Shown here: positions 1 through 11,403 of the stretch, one piece after another | How positions within the stretch are numbered: position 1 is the first letter of the stretch | Layout of the letters: every line of letters starts with the position of its first letter | From: Calliopsis andreniformis | Taxonomy: Eukaryota > Arthropoda > Insecta > Hymenoptera > Andrenidae | Length of the DNA: 64,000 bases | NCBI RefSeq assembly: GCF_051401765.1 | Contig: NW_027480545.1 | Span: 682,001 to 746,000, forward strand | Direction of reading: 5' to 3' | Made by a program: the position numbers and the translations under genes | The notes under the pieces: model-generated | The model's database searches: none | What the model was told of the DNA's origin: nothing | Seen by the model: only the letters and a program-made list of their open reading frames with translations

Positions 1-172
1 TCCTCAATCCTCAATTCTCAATCCTCAATGTCAAATCCTCAATAACCAATCTACAATCTTCAATCCTCGATCCTCAATCCTCAATCCCCAATCCTCAATC
101 CTCAATCCTCAGTCCTCAAACCACAATCCTGACTCCTCAATCCTGAATCCTCAATCTTCAGCCCTCAGGCCT

Positions 173-311
173 CAACAATCAGTTGTCAATCCTCAATCCT
201 CACTAGAATACCCTCAGTTCAGAGATTTCCATACGCAATACTCAATCTGCAATCTTCATATCCCTATCCACAAACGTCAACTCTCATCACTCAACCCTCA
301 ACACTCAGTCC
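173..311. repeat. Module A copy, subtype A3
   Basis: Contains CTAGAATACCC and CATACGCAATAC; 139 bp. It is followed by a segment that matches the sequence after the A2 copies at 55143 and 62342. Confidence 0.85.
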
Positions 312-2505
312 CCAATCCTCAATCTTCAGTCCTCAATACTCAATGTTCATTCCTCAAGCCTCAATACTCAATCCTCAATACTCAATCCTCAATCGTCGAT
401 CCTCAATCCCCAATCCTCAATCTTCTATCCTCAGTCCTCAATCCTCAATCTTCAATCCTTAATCCACAATCCTCAATCATCAATCCTCAATCCCCAATCC
501 TCAATCTTCAATCCTCAATACTCAATCATCAATACTCAATCATCAATCCTCAGTCCTCAATCCTCAATCCTCAATCCTCAATCTTCAATCCTCAATATTC
601 AATCATCAATCCTCAATCCTCAATCCTCAATCTTCAATCCTCAATACTCAATCTGCAATCCTCAATCCTCAATCCTCAATCCTCAATCTTCAATCCTCAA
701 TCCTCAATCCTCAATCCTCAATCCTCATTCTTCAATCCTCAATACCCAATCCTCAATCTTCAATCCTCAATCCTCAATCCTCAATTCTCAATCCTCAATC
801 CTCAGTCCTCAGTCCTCAAACCTCAATCCTCAACCCTCAGCCCTCATAGTCAATCCTTAATCCTCAATACTCAATCCTCAATCTTCAATCCTCAATACTC
901 AACTTTCAATCATCAATCCTCAATCCACAATCCTCAATCATCAATCTTCAATCCTCAATCCTCAATCCTCAATCCTCATTCTTCAATCCTCAATACCCAA
1001 TCCTCTATCTTCAATCCTCAATCCTCAATCCTCAATCTTCAACCCTCAGTCCTGAATACTCAACCCCCAATCCTCAATCCCAAATCCTCAATCTTCAATA
1101 CTCAATCCTCAATCCTCAATCCAAAATCGTCAATCTTCAAACCTCAATACTCAATCTTCATTCCTCAATCCTCAATCCTCAATCCTCAATCCTCAATCCT
1201 CAGTCCTCAATCCTCAACCTTCAATCCTCAATTCTCAATCTTCAATCCTCAATCCTCAATCCTCAATCCTCAATCCTCTTTCTTCAATCCTCAATACCCA
1301 ATCCTCAATCTTCAATCCTCAATCCTCAATCCTCAATTCTCAATCCTCAATCCTCAATCCTCAGACATCAGACATCAATACTCAACCCTCAGTCCTCGTC
1401 CACAATCCACAACCCTCAATCCTCAATCCTCAATCTTCAATCATCAATATTCAATCTTCAGTCCTCAATCCTCAATCCTCAATCCTCAATCCTCAATCCT
1501 CAATGTTCAATCCGCAATACCCAATCCTCAATCTTCAATCCTCAATCCTCAATCCTCAATTCTCAATCCTCAATACTCAATCCTCAATCGTCAATCCTCA
1601 ATCCCCAATCCTCAATCTTCAATACTCAACCCTCAATCCTCAATCCAAAATCCTCAATCTTCAAACCTCAATACTCAATCTTCATTCCTCAATCCTCAAT
1701 CCTCAATCCTGAATCCTCAATCCTCAATCTTCAATCCTCAATACTCAATCATCAATCTTCAATCCTCAGTCCTCAATCCTCAAACCTCAATCCTCAACCC
1801 TCAGCCCTCATCCTCAATCCTCGATCCTCAATCCTCAATCCTCAATCTTCAATCCTCAATCCTCATTCTTCAATCCTCAATACCCAATCCTCAATCTTCA
1901 ATCCTCAATACTCAATCCTCAATTCTCAATCCTCAATCCTCAATCCTCAGTCCTCAAACGTCAATATTCAACCCTCAGTCCTGGTCCCCAATCCACAACC
2001 CTCAATCCTCAATCCTCAATCTTCAATCATCAATATTCAATCTTCAGTCCTCAATCCTCAATCCTCAATCCTCAATCCTCAATGTTCAATTCTCAATACC
2101 CAATCCTCAATCTTAAATCCTCAATCCTCAATCCTCAATCCTCAATCCTCAATCCTCAATCCTCAAGCCTCAATCCTCTGTCCTCAAAACACAATCCTGA
2201 ATCCTCAATTCTGAATCCTCAATCCTGAATCCTCAATGCTCAATCCTCAATACTCAATCCTCAATATTCAATCCGCAATACCCAATCCTCAATCTTCAAT
2301 CCTCAATCCTCAATCCTCAATCCTCAATCCTCAATCCTCAGTCCTGAGTCCTCACACCTCAATCTTCAACCCTCAGCCCTCAACCTCAATCCTCAATCCT
2401 CAATCCTCAACCATCAATACTCAATCTTCAATCTTCAATCCTCAGTCCGCAAACCACAATTCTGAATCCTCAATCCTGAATCCTCAATCTTCAGCCCTCA
2501 GTACT

Positions 2506-2644
2506 CAACAATCAGTTGTCAATCCTCAATCCCCAATAGAATATCCTCAATTCACAGTTTTCAATACTCAATACCCAATCTGCAATCTTCAAATCTCTAT
2601 GCACAATCATCAATTCTGATCACTCAACCCTCAACACTCAGTCC
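2506..2644. repeat. Module A copy, subtype A1
   Basis: TACCCAATCTGC present; 139 bp. A2 follows 741 bp later. One variant, CTATGCACAATC, is seen only here among the A1 copies. Confidence 0.85.
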
Positions 2645-3246
2645 TCAATGTTCAATCCTCAATACCCAACCATTAATCCTCAATCCTCAATCCTCAGTCT
2701 TCAATCCTCAGTCCCCAATCCTCAATCTTCAATCGTCAATCCTCAATCCTCAATCCTCAATCCTCAATCCTCAATCTTCGATCCTCAGTACTCAATCTTC
2801 AATCCTCAAACCTCAATCCTCAATCCTCAATCTTCAATCCTCAATCCTCAATCCTCAATCCTCAATCCTCAATGCTCATTCTTCAATCCTCAATACCCAA
2901 GCCTCAATCTTCAATCCTCAATCCTCAATCCTCAATTCTCAATCCACAATCTTCAATCCTCAGACCACAGACATCAATACTCAACCCTCAGTCCTCGTCC
3001 TCAATCCACAACCCTCAATCCTCAATCATCAATCTTCAATCATCAATATTCAAACTTCAGTCCTCAATCCTCAATCCTCAATCCTCAATGTTCAATCCGC
3101 AATACTCAATCCTCAATCTTCAATCCTCAATCCTCAATGCTCAATCCTCTGTCATCAATCCTCAATCCTCTATCCTCAATCCTCAGTCCTCAAACCTCAA
3201 TCCTGGATCCTCAATCCTGAATCCTCAATCTTCAGACCTCAGTCCT

Positions 3247-3385
3247 CAACAATCAGTTGTCAATTCTCAATCCTCAATAGAATATCATCAATTCACAGTT
3301 TTCAATACTCAATACTCAATCTGCAATCTTTAAATCTCTATCCACAAACACCAATTCTCATCACTCAACCCTCAACACTCAGTCC
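3247..3385. repeat. Module A copy, subtype A2
   Basis: TATCATCAATTC, CTTTAAATC and AACACCAATTC present; 139 bp. Followed by CCCAGTCCTCAATTTTC, as in the other domain 1 A2 copies. Confidence 0.85.
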
Positions 3386-4824
3386 CCAGTCCTCAATTTT
3401 CAATCCTCAATCCTCAATCCTCAATCCTCAATCCTCAATCCTCAATCTTCAATCCTCAATACTCAATCATCAATCCTCAATCCTCAGTCCTCAATCCTCA
3501 AACCTCAATCCTCAACCCTCAGCCCTCATTCTCAATCCTCGATCCTCAATACTCAATCCTCAATCGTCAATCCTCAATACTCAATCTTCAATCCTCAATC
3601 CTCAATCCTCAATCCACAATCCTCAATCCTCAATACTCAGTCATCAATACTCAATCTTCAGTACTCAATCCTCAATCCTCAATCCAAAATCCTCAATCTT
3701 CAAACCTCAATACTCAATCTTCATTCCTCAATCCTCAATCCTCAATCCTCAATCCTCAGTCCTCAATCCTCAACCTTCAATCCTCAATTCTCAATCTTCA
3801 ATCCTGAATCCTCAATCCTCAATCCTCAATCCTCTTTCTTCAATCCTCAATACCCAATCCTCAATCTTCAATCCTCAATCCTCAAACCTCAATTCTCAAT
3901 CCTCAATCCTCAATCCTCAGACATCAGACATCAATACTCAACCCTCAGTCCTCGTCCACAATCCACAACCCTCAATCCTCAATCCTCAATCTTCAATCAT
4001 CAATATTCAATCTTCAGTCCTCAATCCTCAATCCTCAATCCTCAATCCTCAATCCTCAATGTTCAATCCGCAATACCCAATCCTCAATCTTCAATCCTCA
4101 ATCCTCAATCCTCAATTCTCAATCCTCAATACTCAATCCTCAATCGTCAATCCTCAATCCCCAATCCTCAATCTTCAATACTCAACCCTCAATCCTCAAT
4201 ACAAAATCCTCAATCTTCAAACCTCAATACTCAATCTTCATTCCTCAATCCTCAATCCTCAATCCTCAATCCTCAATCCTCAATCTTCAATCCTCAATAC
4301 TCAATCATCAATCTTCAATCCTCAGTCCTCAATCCTCAAACCTCAATCCTCAACCCTCAGCCCTCATCCTCAATCCTCGATCCTCAATCCTCAATCCTCA
4401 ATCTTCAATCCTCAATCCTCATTCTTCAATCCTCAATACCCAATCCTCAATCTTCAATCCTCAATACTCAATCCTCAATTCTCAATCCTCAATCCTCAAT
4501 CCTCAGTCCTCAAGCGTCAATATTCAACCCTCAGTCCTGGTCCCCAATCCACAACCCTCAATCCTCAATCCTCAATCTTCAATCATCAATATTCAATCTT
4601 CAGTCCTCAATCCTCAATCCTCAATCCTCAATCCTCAATGTTCAATTCTCAATACCCAATCCTCAATCTTAAATCCTCAATCCTCAATCCTCAATCCTCA
4701 ATCCTCAATCCTCAATCCTCAATCCTCAACCATCAATACTCAATCTTCAATCTTCAATCCTCAGTCCGCAAACAACAATTCTGAATCCTCAATCCTGAAT
4801 CCTCAATCTTCAGCCCTCAGTACT

Positions 4825-4963
4825 CAACAATCAGTTGTCAATCCTCAATCCCCAATAGAATATCCTCAATTCACAGTTTTCAATACTCAATACCCAATCT
4901 GCAATCTTCAAATCTCTATCCACAATCATCAATTCTCATCACTCAACCCTCAACACTCAGTCC
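4825..4963. repeat. Module A copy, subtype A1
   Basis: Same markers as the copy at 2506 and the same downstream CAATGTTCAATCC; 139 bp. Confidence 0.85.
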
Positions 4964-5558
4964 TCAATGTTCAATCCTCAATACCCAATCATTAATCCTC
5001 AATCCTCAATCCTCAGTCTTCAATCCTCAGTCCCCAATCCTCAATCTTAAATCGTCAATCCTCAATCCTCAATCCTCAATCCTCAATCTTCGATCCTCAA
5101 TACTCAATCTTCAATCCTCAGACCTCAAACCTCAATCCTCAATCTTCAATCCTGAATCCTCAATCCTCAATCCTCAATCCTCAATGCTCATTCTTCAATC
5201 CTCAATACCCAAGCCTCAATCTTCAATCCTCAATCCTCAATCCTCAATTCTCAATCCACAATCTTCAATCCTCAGACCACAGACATCAATACTCAACCCT
5301 CAGTCCTCGTCCTCAATCCACAACCCTCAATCCTCAATCATCAATCTTCAATCATCAATATTCAATCTTCAGTCCTCAATCCTCAATCCTCAATCCTCAA
5401 TGTTCAATCCGCAATACTCAATCCTCAATCTTCAATCCTCAATCCTCAATGCTCAATCCTCTGTCATCAATCCTCAATCCTCTATCCTCAATCCTCAGTC
5501 CTCAAACCTCAATCCTGGATCCTCAATCCTGAATCCTCAATCTTCAGACCTCAGACCT

Positions 5559-5697
5559 CAACAATCAGTTGTCAATTCTCAATCCTCAATAGAATATCAT
5601 CAATTCACAGTTTTCAATACTCAATACTCAATCTGCAATCTTTAAATCTCTATCCACAAACACCAATTCTCATCACTCAACCCTCAACACTCAGTCC
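5559..5697. repeat. Module A copy, subtype A2
   Basis: 139 bp; lead-in is GACCTCAGACCTC, shared with 14665, 17230 and 20974. Confidence 0.85.
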
Positions 5698-6501
5698 CCA
5701 GTCCTCAATTTTCAATCCTCAATCCTCAATCCTCAATCCTCAATCCTCAATCCTCAATCCTCAATCCTCAATCTTCAATCCTCAATACTCAATCATCAAT
5801 CCTCAATCCTCAGTCCTCAATCCTCAAAGCTCAATCCTCAACCCTCAGCCCTCATTCTCAATCCTCGATCCTCAATACTCAATCCTCAATCGTCAATCCT
5901 CAATACTCAATCTTCAATCCTCAATCCTCAATCCTCAATCCACAATCCTCAATCCTCAATACTCAGTCATCAATACTCAATCTTCAGTACTCAATCCTCA
6001 ATCCTCAATCCTCAATCCTCAATCCTCAATCTTCAATCCTCAATCCCCAATACTCAATCCTCAATCCTCTATCCTCAATCCTCAATCATCAATCCTCAAT
6101 CTTCAATCCTCAATCCTCAATCCTCAGTCCTCACTCTTCAATCCTCAATATCCAATCCTCAATCTTGAATCCTCAATCCTCAATCGTCAATTCTCAATCC
6201 TCTATCCTCAATCCTCAGACCTCAAACATCAATACTCAACCCTCAGTCCCCGTCCTCAATCCACAACACTCAATCCTCAATCCTCAACCTTCAATCATCA
6301 ATATTCAATCTTCAATCCTCAATCCTCAATCCTCAATCCTCAATTCTCAATCCTCAATGTCAAATCCTCAATAACCAATCTACAATCTTCAATCCTCGAT
6401 CCTCAATCCTCAATCCCCAATCCTCAATCCTCAATCCTCAGTCCTCAAACCACAATCCTGACTCCTCAATCCTGAATCCTCAATCTTCAGCCCTCAGGCC
6501 T

Positions 6502-6640
6502 CAACAATCAGTTGTCAATCCTCAATCCTCACTAGAATACCCTCAGTTCGCAGGTTTCGATACTCAATACTCAATCTGCAATCTTCAAATCTCTATCCAC
6601 AAACATCAGTCCTCATCACTCAACGCTCAACACTCAGTCC
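6502..6640. repeat. Module A copy, A3/A4 hybrid
   Basis: The 5' half (CTAGAATACCCTCAGTTC) is A3. The 3' half (GCAGGTTTCGATAC, CAACGCTC) is A4, as at 47184. The switch lies near position 6549. This looks like a recombinant formed inside module A. Confidence 0.85.
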
Positions 6641-7116
6641 CCAATCCTCAATCTTCAATTCTCAATCCTCAATACTCAATCCTCAATCCTCAATCCTCAA
6701 TCCTCAACCTTCAATCCTCAAAACTCAATCTTCAATCCTCAATCCTCAATCCTCGATCCTCAATCCTCAATCCTCAATCCTCAATCGTCAATCTCCAATC
6801 CTGAATACTCAATCTTCAATCCTCAATACTCAATCGCCCATCCTCAATCCTCATTCTTCAATCCTCAATACCCTATCCTCAATCTTCAATCCTCAATCCT
6901 CAATCCTCAATTCTCAATCCTCAATCCTCAGTCCTGAGTCCTCAAACCTCAATCTTCAACCCTCAGCCCTCATCCTCAATCCTCAATCCTCAATCCTCAA
7001 TCCTCAACCCTCAATCTTCAATCCTCAATACTCAATCTTCAATCTTCAATCCTCAGTCCTCAAACCACAATTCTGAATCCTCAATCCTGAATCCTCAATC
7101 TTCAGCCCTCAGTCCT

Positions 7117-7255
7117 CAACAATCAGTTGTCAATCCTCAATCCCCAATAGAATATCATCAATTCACAGTTTTCAATACTCAATACTCAATCTGCAATCTT
7201 TAAATCTCTATCCACAAACACCAATTCTCATCACTCAACACTCAGCACTCAGTCC
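7117..7255. repeat. Module A copy, A1/A2 hybrid
   Basis: The 5' end has CCCCAATAGAATATC as in A1; the rest is A2 (CTTTAAATC). It ends with CTCAGCACTCAGTCC, shared with 46020 and 48359; 139 bp. Confidence 0.8.
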
Positions 7256-7521
7256 CCAATCCTCAATCTTCAATCCTCAATCCTCAATCCTCAATCCTCA
7301 ATCCTCAATCCTCAATCCTCAATCTTCAATCCTCAATACTCAATCGTCAATCTTCAATCCTCAGTCCTCAATCCTCAAACCTCAATCCTCAACCCTCAGC
7401 CCTCATCCTCAATCCTCGATCCTCAATCCTCAATCCTCAATATTCAATCCTCAATCTTCAGTCCTCAAAACTCAATTCTGAATCCTCAATCCTGAATCCT
7501 CAATCTTCAGCCCTCAGTCCT

Positions 7522-7660
7522 CAACAATCAGTTGTCAATCCTCAATCCTCAATAGAATATCCTCAATTCACAGTTCTCAATACTCAATGCTCAACCTGCA
7601 ATCTGCAAACTTCTATCCACAAACACCAATTCTCATCACTCAACCCTCAACACTCAGTCC
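7522..7660. repeat. Module A copy, subtype A5
   Basis: Marked by CTCAACCTGC and AAACTTCTATCC; 139 bp. Sisters lie at 39676, 51516 and 58709, each followed within about 520 bp by a B2 palindrome. Confidence 0.85.
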
Positions 7661-8034
7661 TCAATGTTCAATCCTCAATCCTCAATCCACAATCCTCAAT
7701 CATCAATCTTCAATCTTCAATACTCAATCTTCAATCCTCAATCCTCAATCCTCAATCCTCAATCCTCATTCTTCAACCCTCAATACCCAATCCTCAATCT
7801 TCAATCCTCATTCCCCAGTCATCAATCTTCAATACTCAATGCTCCATCCTCAATCCTCTATCCTCAGTCCTCAGTCCTCAATACTCAATTTTCAATCCTC
7901 AATCCTCAATCCTCAATCCTCAATCCTAAATCCTCAATCATCAATCCCCAATTTTCAATACTCAATCCTCAATCCTCAATCCTGAATCCTCAATACTAAA
8001 GCATCAATCCTCAATTCTCAATACTCAATAGAAC

Positions 8035-8052
8035 ATCCTGAATACTCAGGAT
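8035..8052. repeat. Module B palindrome, loop variant
   Basis: Arms ATCCTGA and TCAGGAT are intact and the loop reads ATAC in place of ATTC. Left flank ACTAAAGCATC and right flank CAGCCATCATCC (type B2). Confidence 0.85.
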
Positions 8053-8793
8053 TCAATACTCAAACCTCAAACCTCAAACCTCAGCCATCATCCTCAATCC
8101 TCAATCCTCAATCGTCAATCCTCAACCTTCAATCATCAACACTCAACCTTCAACACTCAATCCTCAATCCTCAATCGTCAATCCGCAATCCTCAATCCTC
8201 AAACCTCAATTTTCAATCCTCAATAATCAATCTTCAATCCTCAACCCTCAATCCTCAATCCTCAATACTCAATCCTCAATCCTCAATCCTCAATACTCAA
8301 TCTTCAATCCTCAATCCTCAATACTCAATCCTCAATCCTCATTCTTCAATCCTCAATACCCAAATCTCAATCTTCAATCCTCAATCCTCAATCCTCAATT
8401 CTCTATACTCAATCCTCAGACCTCAGTCCTCAAACCTCAATCCTCAACCCTCAGCCCTCATCCTCTATCCTCAATCCTCAACCTCAATCCTCAATCTTCA
8501 ATCCTCAATACTCAATCTTCAATCCTCAATTCTCAATCCTCAATCCTCAATCCTCAGACCTCGGACATCAATACTCAACCCTCAGTCCTCATCCTCAATC
8601 CTCAATCCTAATTCCTGAGTCCACAAACTTTAATCCTCAATACTCAATTTTCAATCCTCAATCCTCAATGCCCAATCCTCAATCCTAAATCCTCAATCAT
8701 CAATCCTCAATCTTCAATACTGAATCCTCAATCCTCTATCCTGTATTCTCAATACTAAACCATCAATCCTCAATTCTCAACACTCAAGAGAAC

Positions 8794-8811
8794 ATCCCGA
8801 ATTCTCAGGAT
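8794..8811. repeat. Module B palindrome, arm variant
   Basis: Left arm ATCCCGA pairs imperfectly with TCAGGAT. The same variant occurs at 53363 and 60556. Confidence 0.85.
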
Positions 8812-9404
8812 TCAATACTCAAACCTCAAACCTCAAACCTCAGCCATCATCCTCAATCCTCAATCCTCAATCGTCAATCCTCAACCTTCAATCCTCAACA
8901 TTCAACATTCAACCCTCAATCCCCAATCCTCAATCGTCAGTCCGCAATCCTCAATCCTCAGTCATCAATACTCAACCTTCAATACTCAATCCTCAATCCT
9001 CAATCCGCAATCCTCAATCCTCAATCCTCATTCCTCAAACCTCAATCCTCAAACCTCAGTCCTCATCCTCAATTCTCAATCCTCAATCCTCAATCCTCAA
9101 ACCACAATCCTCAACCGTCAGTCCTCGTCCTCAATCCTCAATCCTCAATCCTCAACCCTCATTCCTCAAACCTCAATCCTGAATCCTTAATCCTTAATCC
9201 TCAATCTTCAATCCTCAATCAACAGTCCTCAATCTTCAATCCTCAATAATCAATTTTCAATCCTAGATCCTCAATCCCCAATCCTCAATCCTTAATCCTC
9301 TGTCTTCAATCCTCAATACTCAATCCTCAATCCTCAGTCCTCAGTCCTCAATCCTCAATTCTGAATTCTCAATCCTGAATCCTCAATCTTCAGCCCTCAG
9401 TCCT

Positions 9405-9543
9405 CTACAATCAGTTGTCAATTCTCAATCCTCAATAGAATATCATCAATTCACAGTATTCAATACTCAATACTCAATCTGCAATCTTTAAATCTCTATC
9501 CACAAACACCAATTCTTATCACTCAACGCTCAACACTCAGTCC
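9405..9543. repeat. Module A copy, subtype A2 with altered tag
   Basis: The tag reads CTACAATCAG in place of CAACAATCAG. Upstream TCAATCAACAGTCC and downstream AATTCTTATCAC tie it to 55143 and 62342. Confidence 0.85.
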
Positions 9544-9998
9544 CCAATCCTCAATTTTCAATCCTCAATCCTCAATCCTCAATCCTCAATCCTCAATCCT
9601 CAATGCTCAATCTTCAATCCTCAATACTCAATCATCAATCCTCAATCCTCAGCCCTCAATCCTCAAACCTCAATCCTCAATCCTCAATTCTCAATCCACA
9701 ATCTTCAATCCTCAGACCACAGACATCAAAACTCAACCCTCAGTCCTCGTCCTCAATCCACAACCCTCAATCCTCAATCATCAATCACCAATCATCAATA
9801 TTCAATCTTCAGTCCTCAATCCTCAATCCTCAATCCTCAATGTTCAATCCGCAATACTCAATCCTCAATCTTCAATCCTCAATCCTCAATGCTCAATTCT
9901 CTGTCATCAATCCTCAATCCTCTATCCTCAATCCTCAGTCCTCAAACCTCAATCCTGGATCCTCAATCCTGAATCCTCAATCTTCAGACCTCAGTCCT

Positions 9999-10137
9999 CA
10001 ACAATCAGTTGTCAATTCTCAATCCTCAATAGAATATCATCAATTCACAGTTTTCAATACTCAATACTCAATCTGCAATCTTTAAATCTCTATCCACAAA
10101 CACCAATTCTCATCACTCAACCCTCAACACTCAGTCC
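9999..10137. repeat. Module A copy, subtype A2
   Basis: 139 bp; standard A2 markers, with A3 following 943 bp later. Confidence 0.85.
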
Positions 10138-10941
10138 CCAGTCCTCAATTTTCAATCCTCAATCCTCAATCCTCAATCCTCAATCCTCAATCCTCAATTC
10201 TCAATCTTCAATCCTCAATACTCAATCATCAATCCTCAATCCTCAGTCCTCAATCCTCAAACCTCAATCCTCAACCCTCAGCCCTCATTCTCAATCCTCG
10301 ATCCTGAATACCCAATCCTCAATCGTCAATCCTCAATACTCAATCTTCAATCCTCAATCCTCAATCCTCAATCCACAATCCTCAATCCTCAATACTCAGT
10401 CATCAATACTCAACCTTCAGTACTCAATCCTCAATCCTCAATCCTCAATCCTCAATCCTCAATCCTCAATCTTCAATCCTCAATCCCCAATACTCAATCC
10501 TCAATCCTCTATCCTCTATCCTCAATCATCAATCCTCAATCTTGAATCCTCAATCCTCAATCCTCAGTCCTCACTCTTCAATCCTCAATATCCAATCCTC
10601 AATCTTGAATCCTCAATCCTCAATCGTCAATTCCCAATCCTCTATCCTCAATCCTCAGACCTCAAACATCAATACTCAACCCTCAGTCCCCGTCCTCAAT
10701 CCACAACCCTCAATCCTCAATCCTCAACCTTCAATCATCAATATTCAATCTTCAATCCTCAATCCTCAATCCTCAATCCTCAATTCTCAATCCTCAATGT
10801 CAAATCCTCAATAACCAATCTACAATCTTCAATCCTCGATCCTCAATCCTCAATCCCCAATCCTCAATCCTCAATCCTCAGTCCTCAAACCACAATCCTG
10901 ACTCCTCAATCCTGAATCCTCAATCTTCAGCCCTCAGGCCT

Positions 10942-11080
10942 CAACAATCAGTTGTCAATCCTCAATCCTCACTAGAATACCCTCAGTTCAGAGATTTCCA
11001 TACGCAATACTCAATCTGCAATCTTCATATCTCTATCCACAAACGTCAACTCTCATCACTCAACCCTCAACACTCAGTCC
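10942..11080. repeat. Module A copy, subtype A3
   Basis: Nearly identical to the copy at 173, including AAACGTCAACTC; 139 bp. Confidence 0.85.
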
Positions 11081-11403
11081 CCAATCCTCAATCTTCAGTC
11101 CTCAATACTCAATGTTCATTCCTCAAGCCTCAATACTCAATCCTCAATACTCAATCCTCAATCGTCGATCCTCAATCCCCAATCCTCAATCTTCTATCCT
11201 CAGTCCTCAATCCTCAATCCTCAATCTTCAATCCTCAATATTCAATCATCAATCCTCAATCCTCAATCCTCAATCTTCAATCCTCAATACTCAATCTGCA
11301 ATCCTCAATCCTCAATCCTCAATCCTCAATCTTCAATCCTCAATCCTCAATCCTCAATCCTCAATCCTCATTCTTCAATCCTCAATACCCAATCCTCAAT
11401 CTT

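Larger units (their letters stand above)
7460..9650. repeat. Foreign-type block inside domain 1 (A5-B2 unit)
   Basis: This block carries the A5 copy at 7522, two B palindromes at 8035 and 8794, and the A2 copy at 9405. It matches the 51.5-55.2 kb region far better than its own neighbours: the same ACTAAAGCATC flank, the TCCCGAATTC variant palindrome and the CAATCAACAGTCC marker (near 9208) appear in the same order. Compared with that region it is shorter. One missing piece lies between two CCGTCAG(T/A)CCTCGTCC copies (53.69 and 54.85 kb), which is the pattern expected from deletion by recombination between repeats. I infer transposition or gene conversion of a segment between distant parts of the array. 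Confidence 0.75.

Noticed and set aside
173..187. CAAC-AATCA-GTTG in the module A tag as a selected hairpin
   Set aside because: Arms are only 4 bp, and variants (GCTG, GATG, GTCG, CTAC) change one arm without a matching change in the other.
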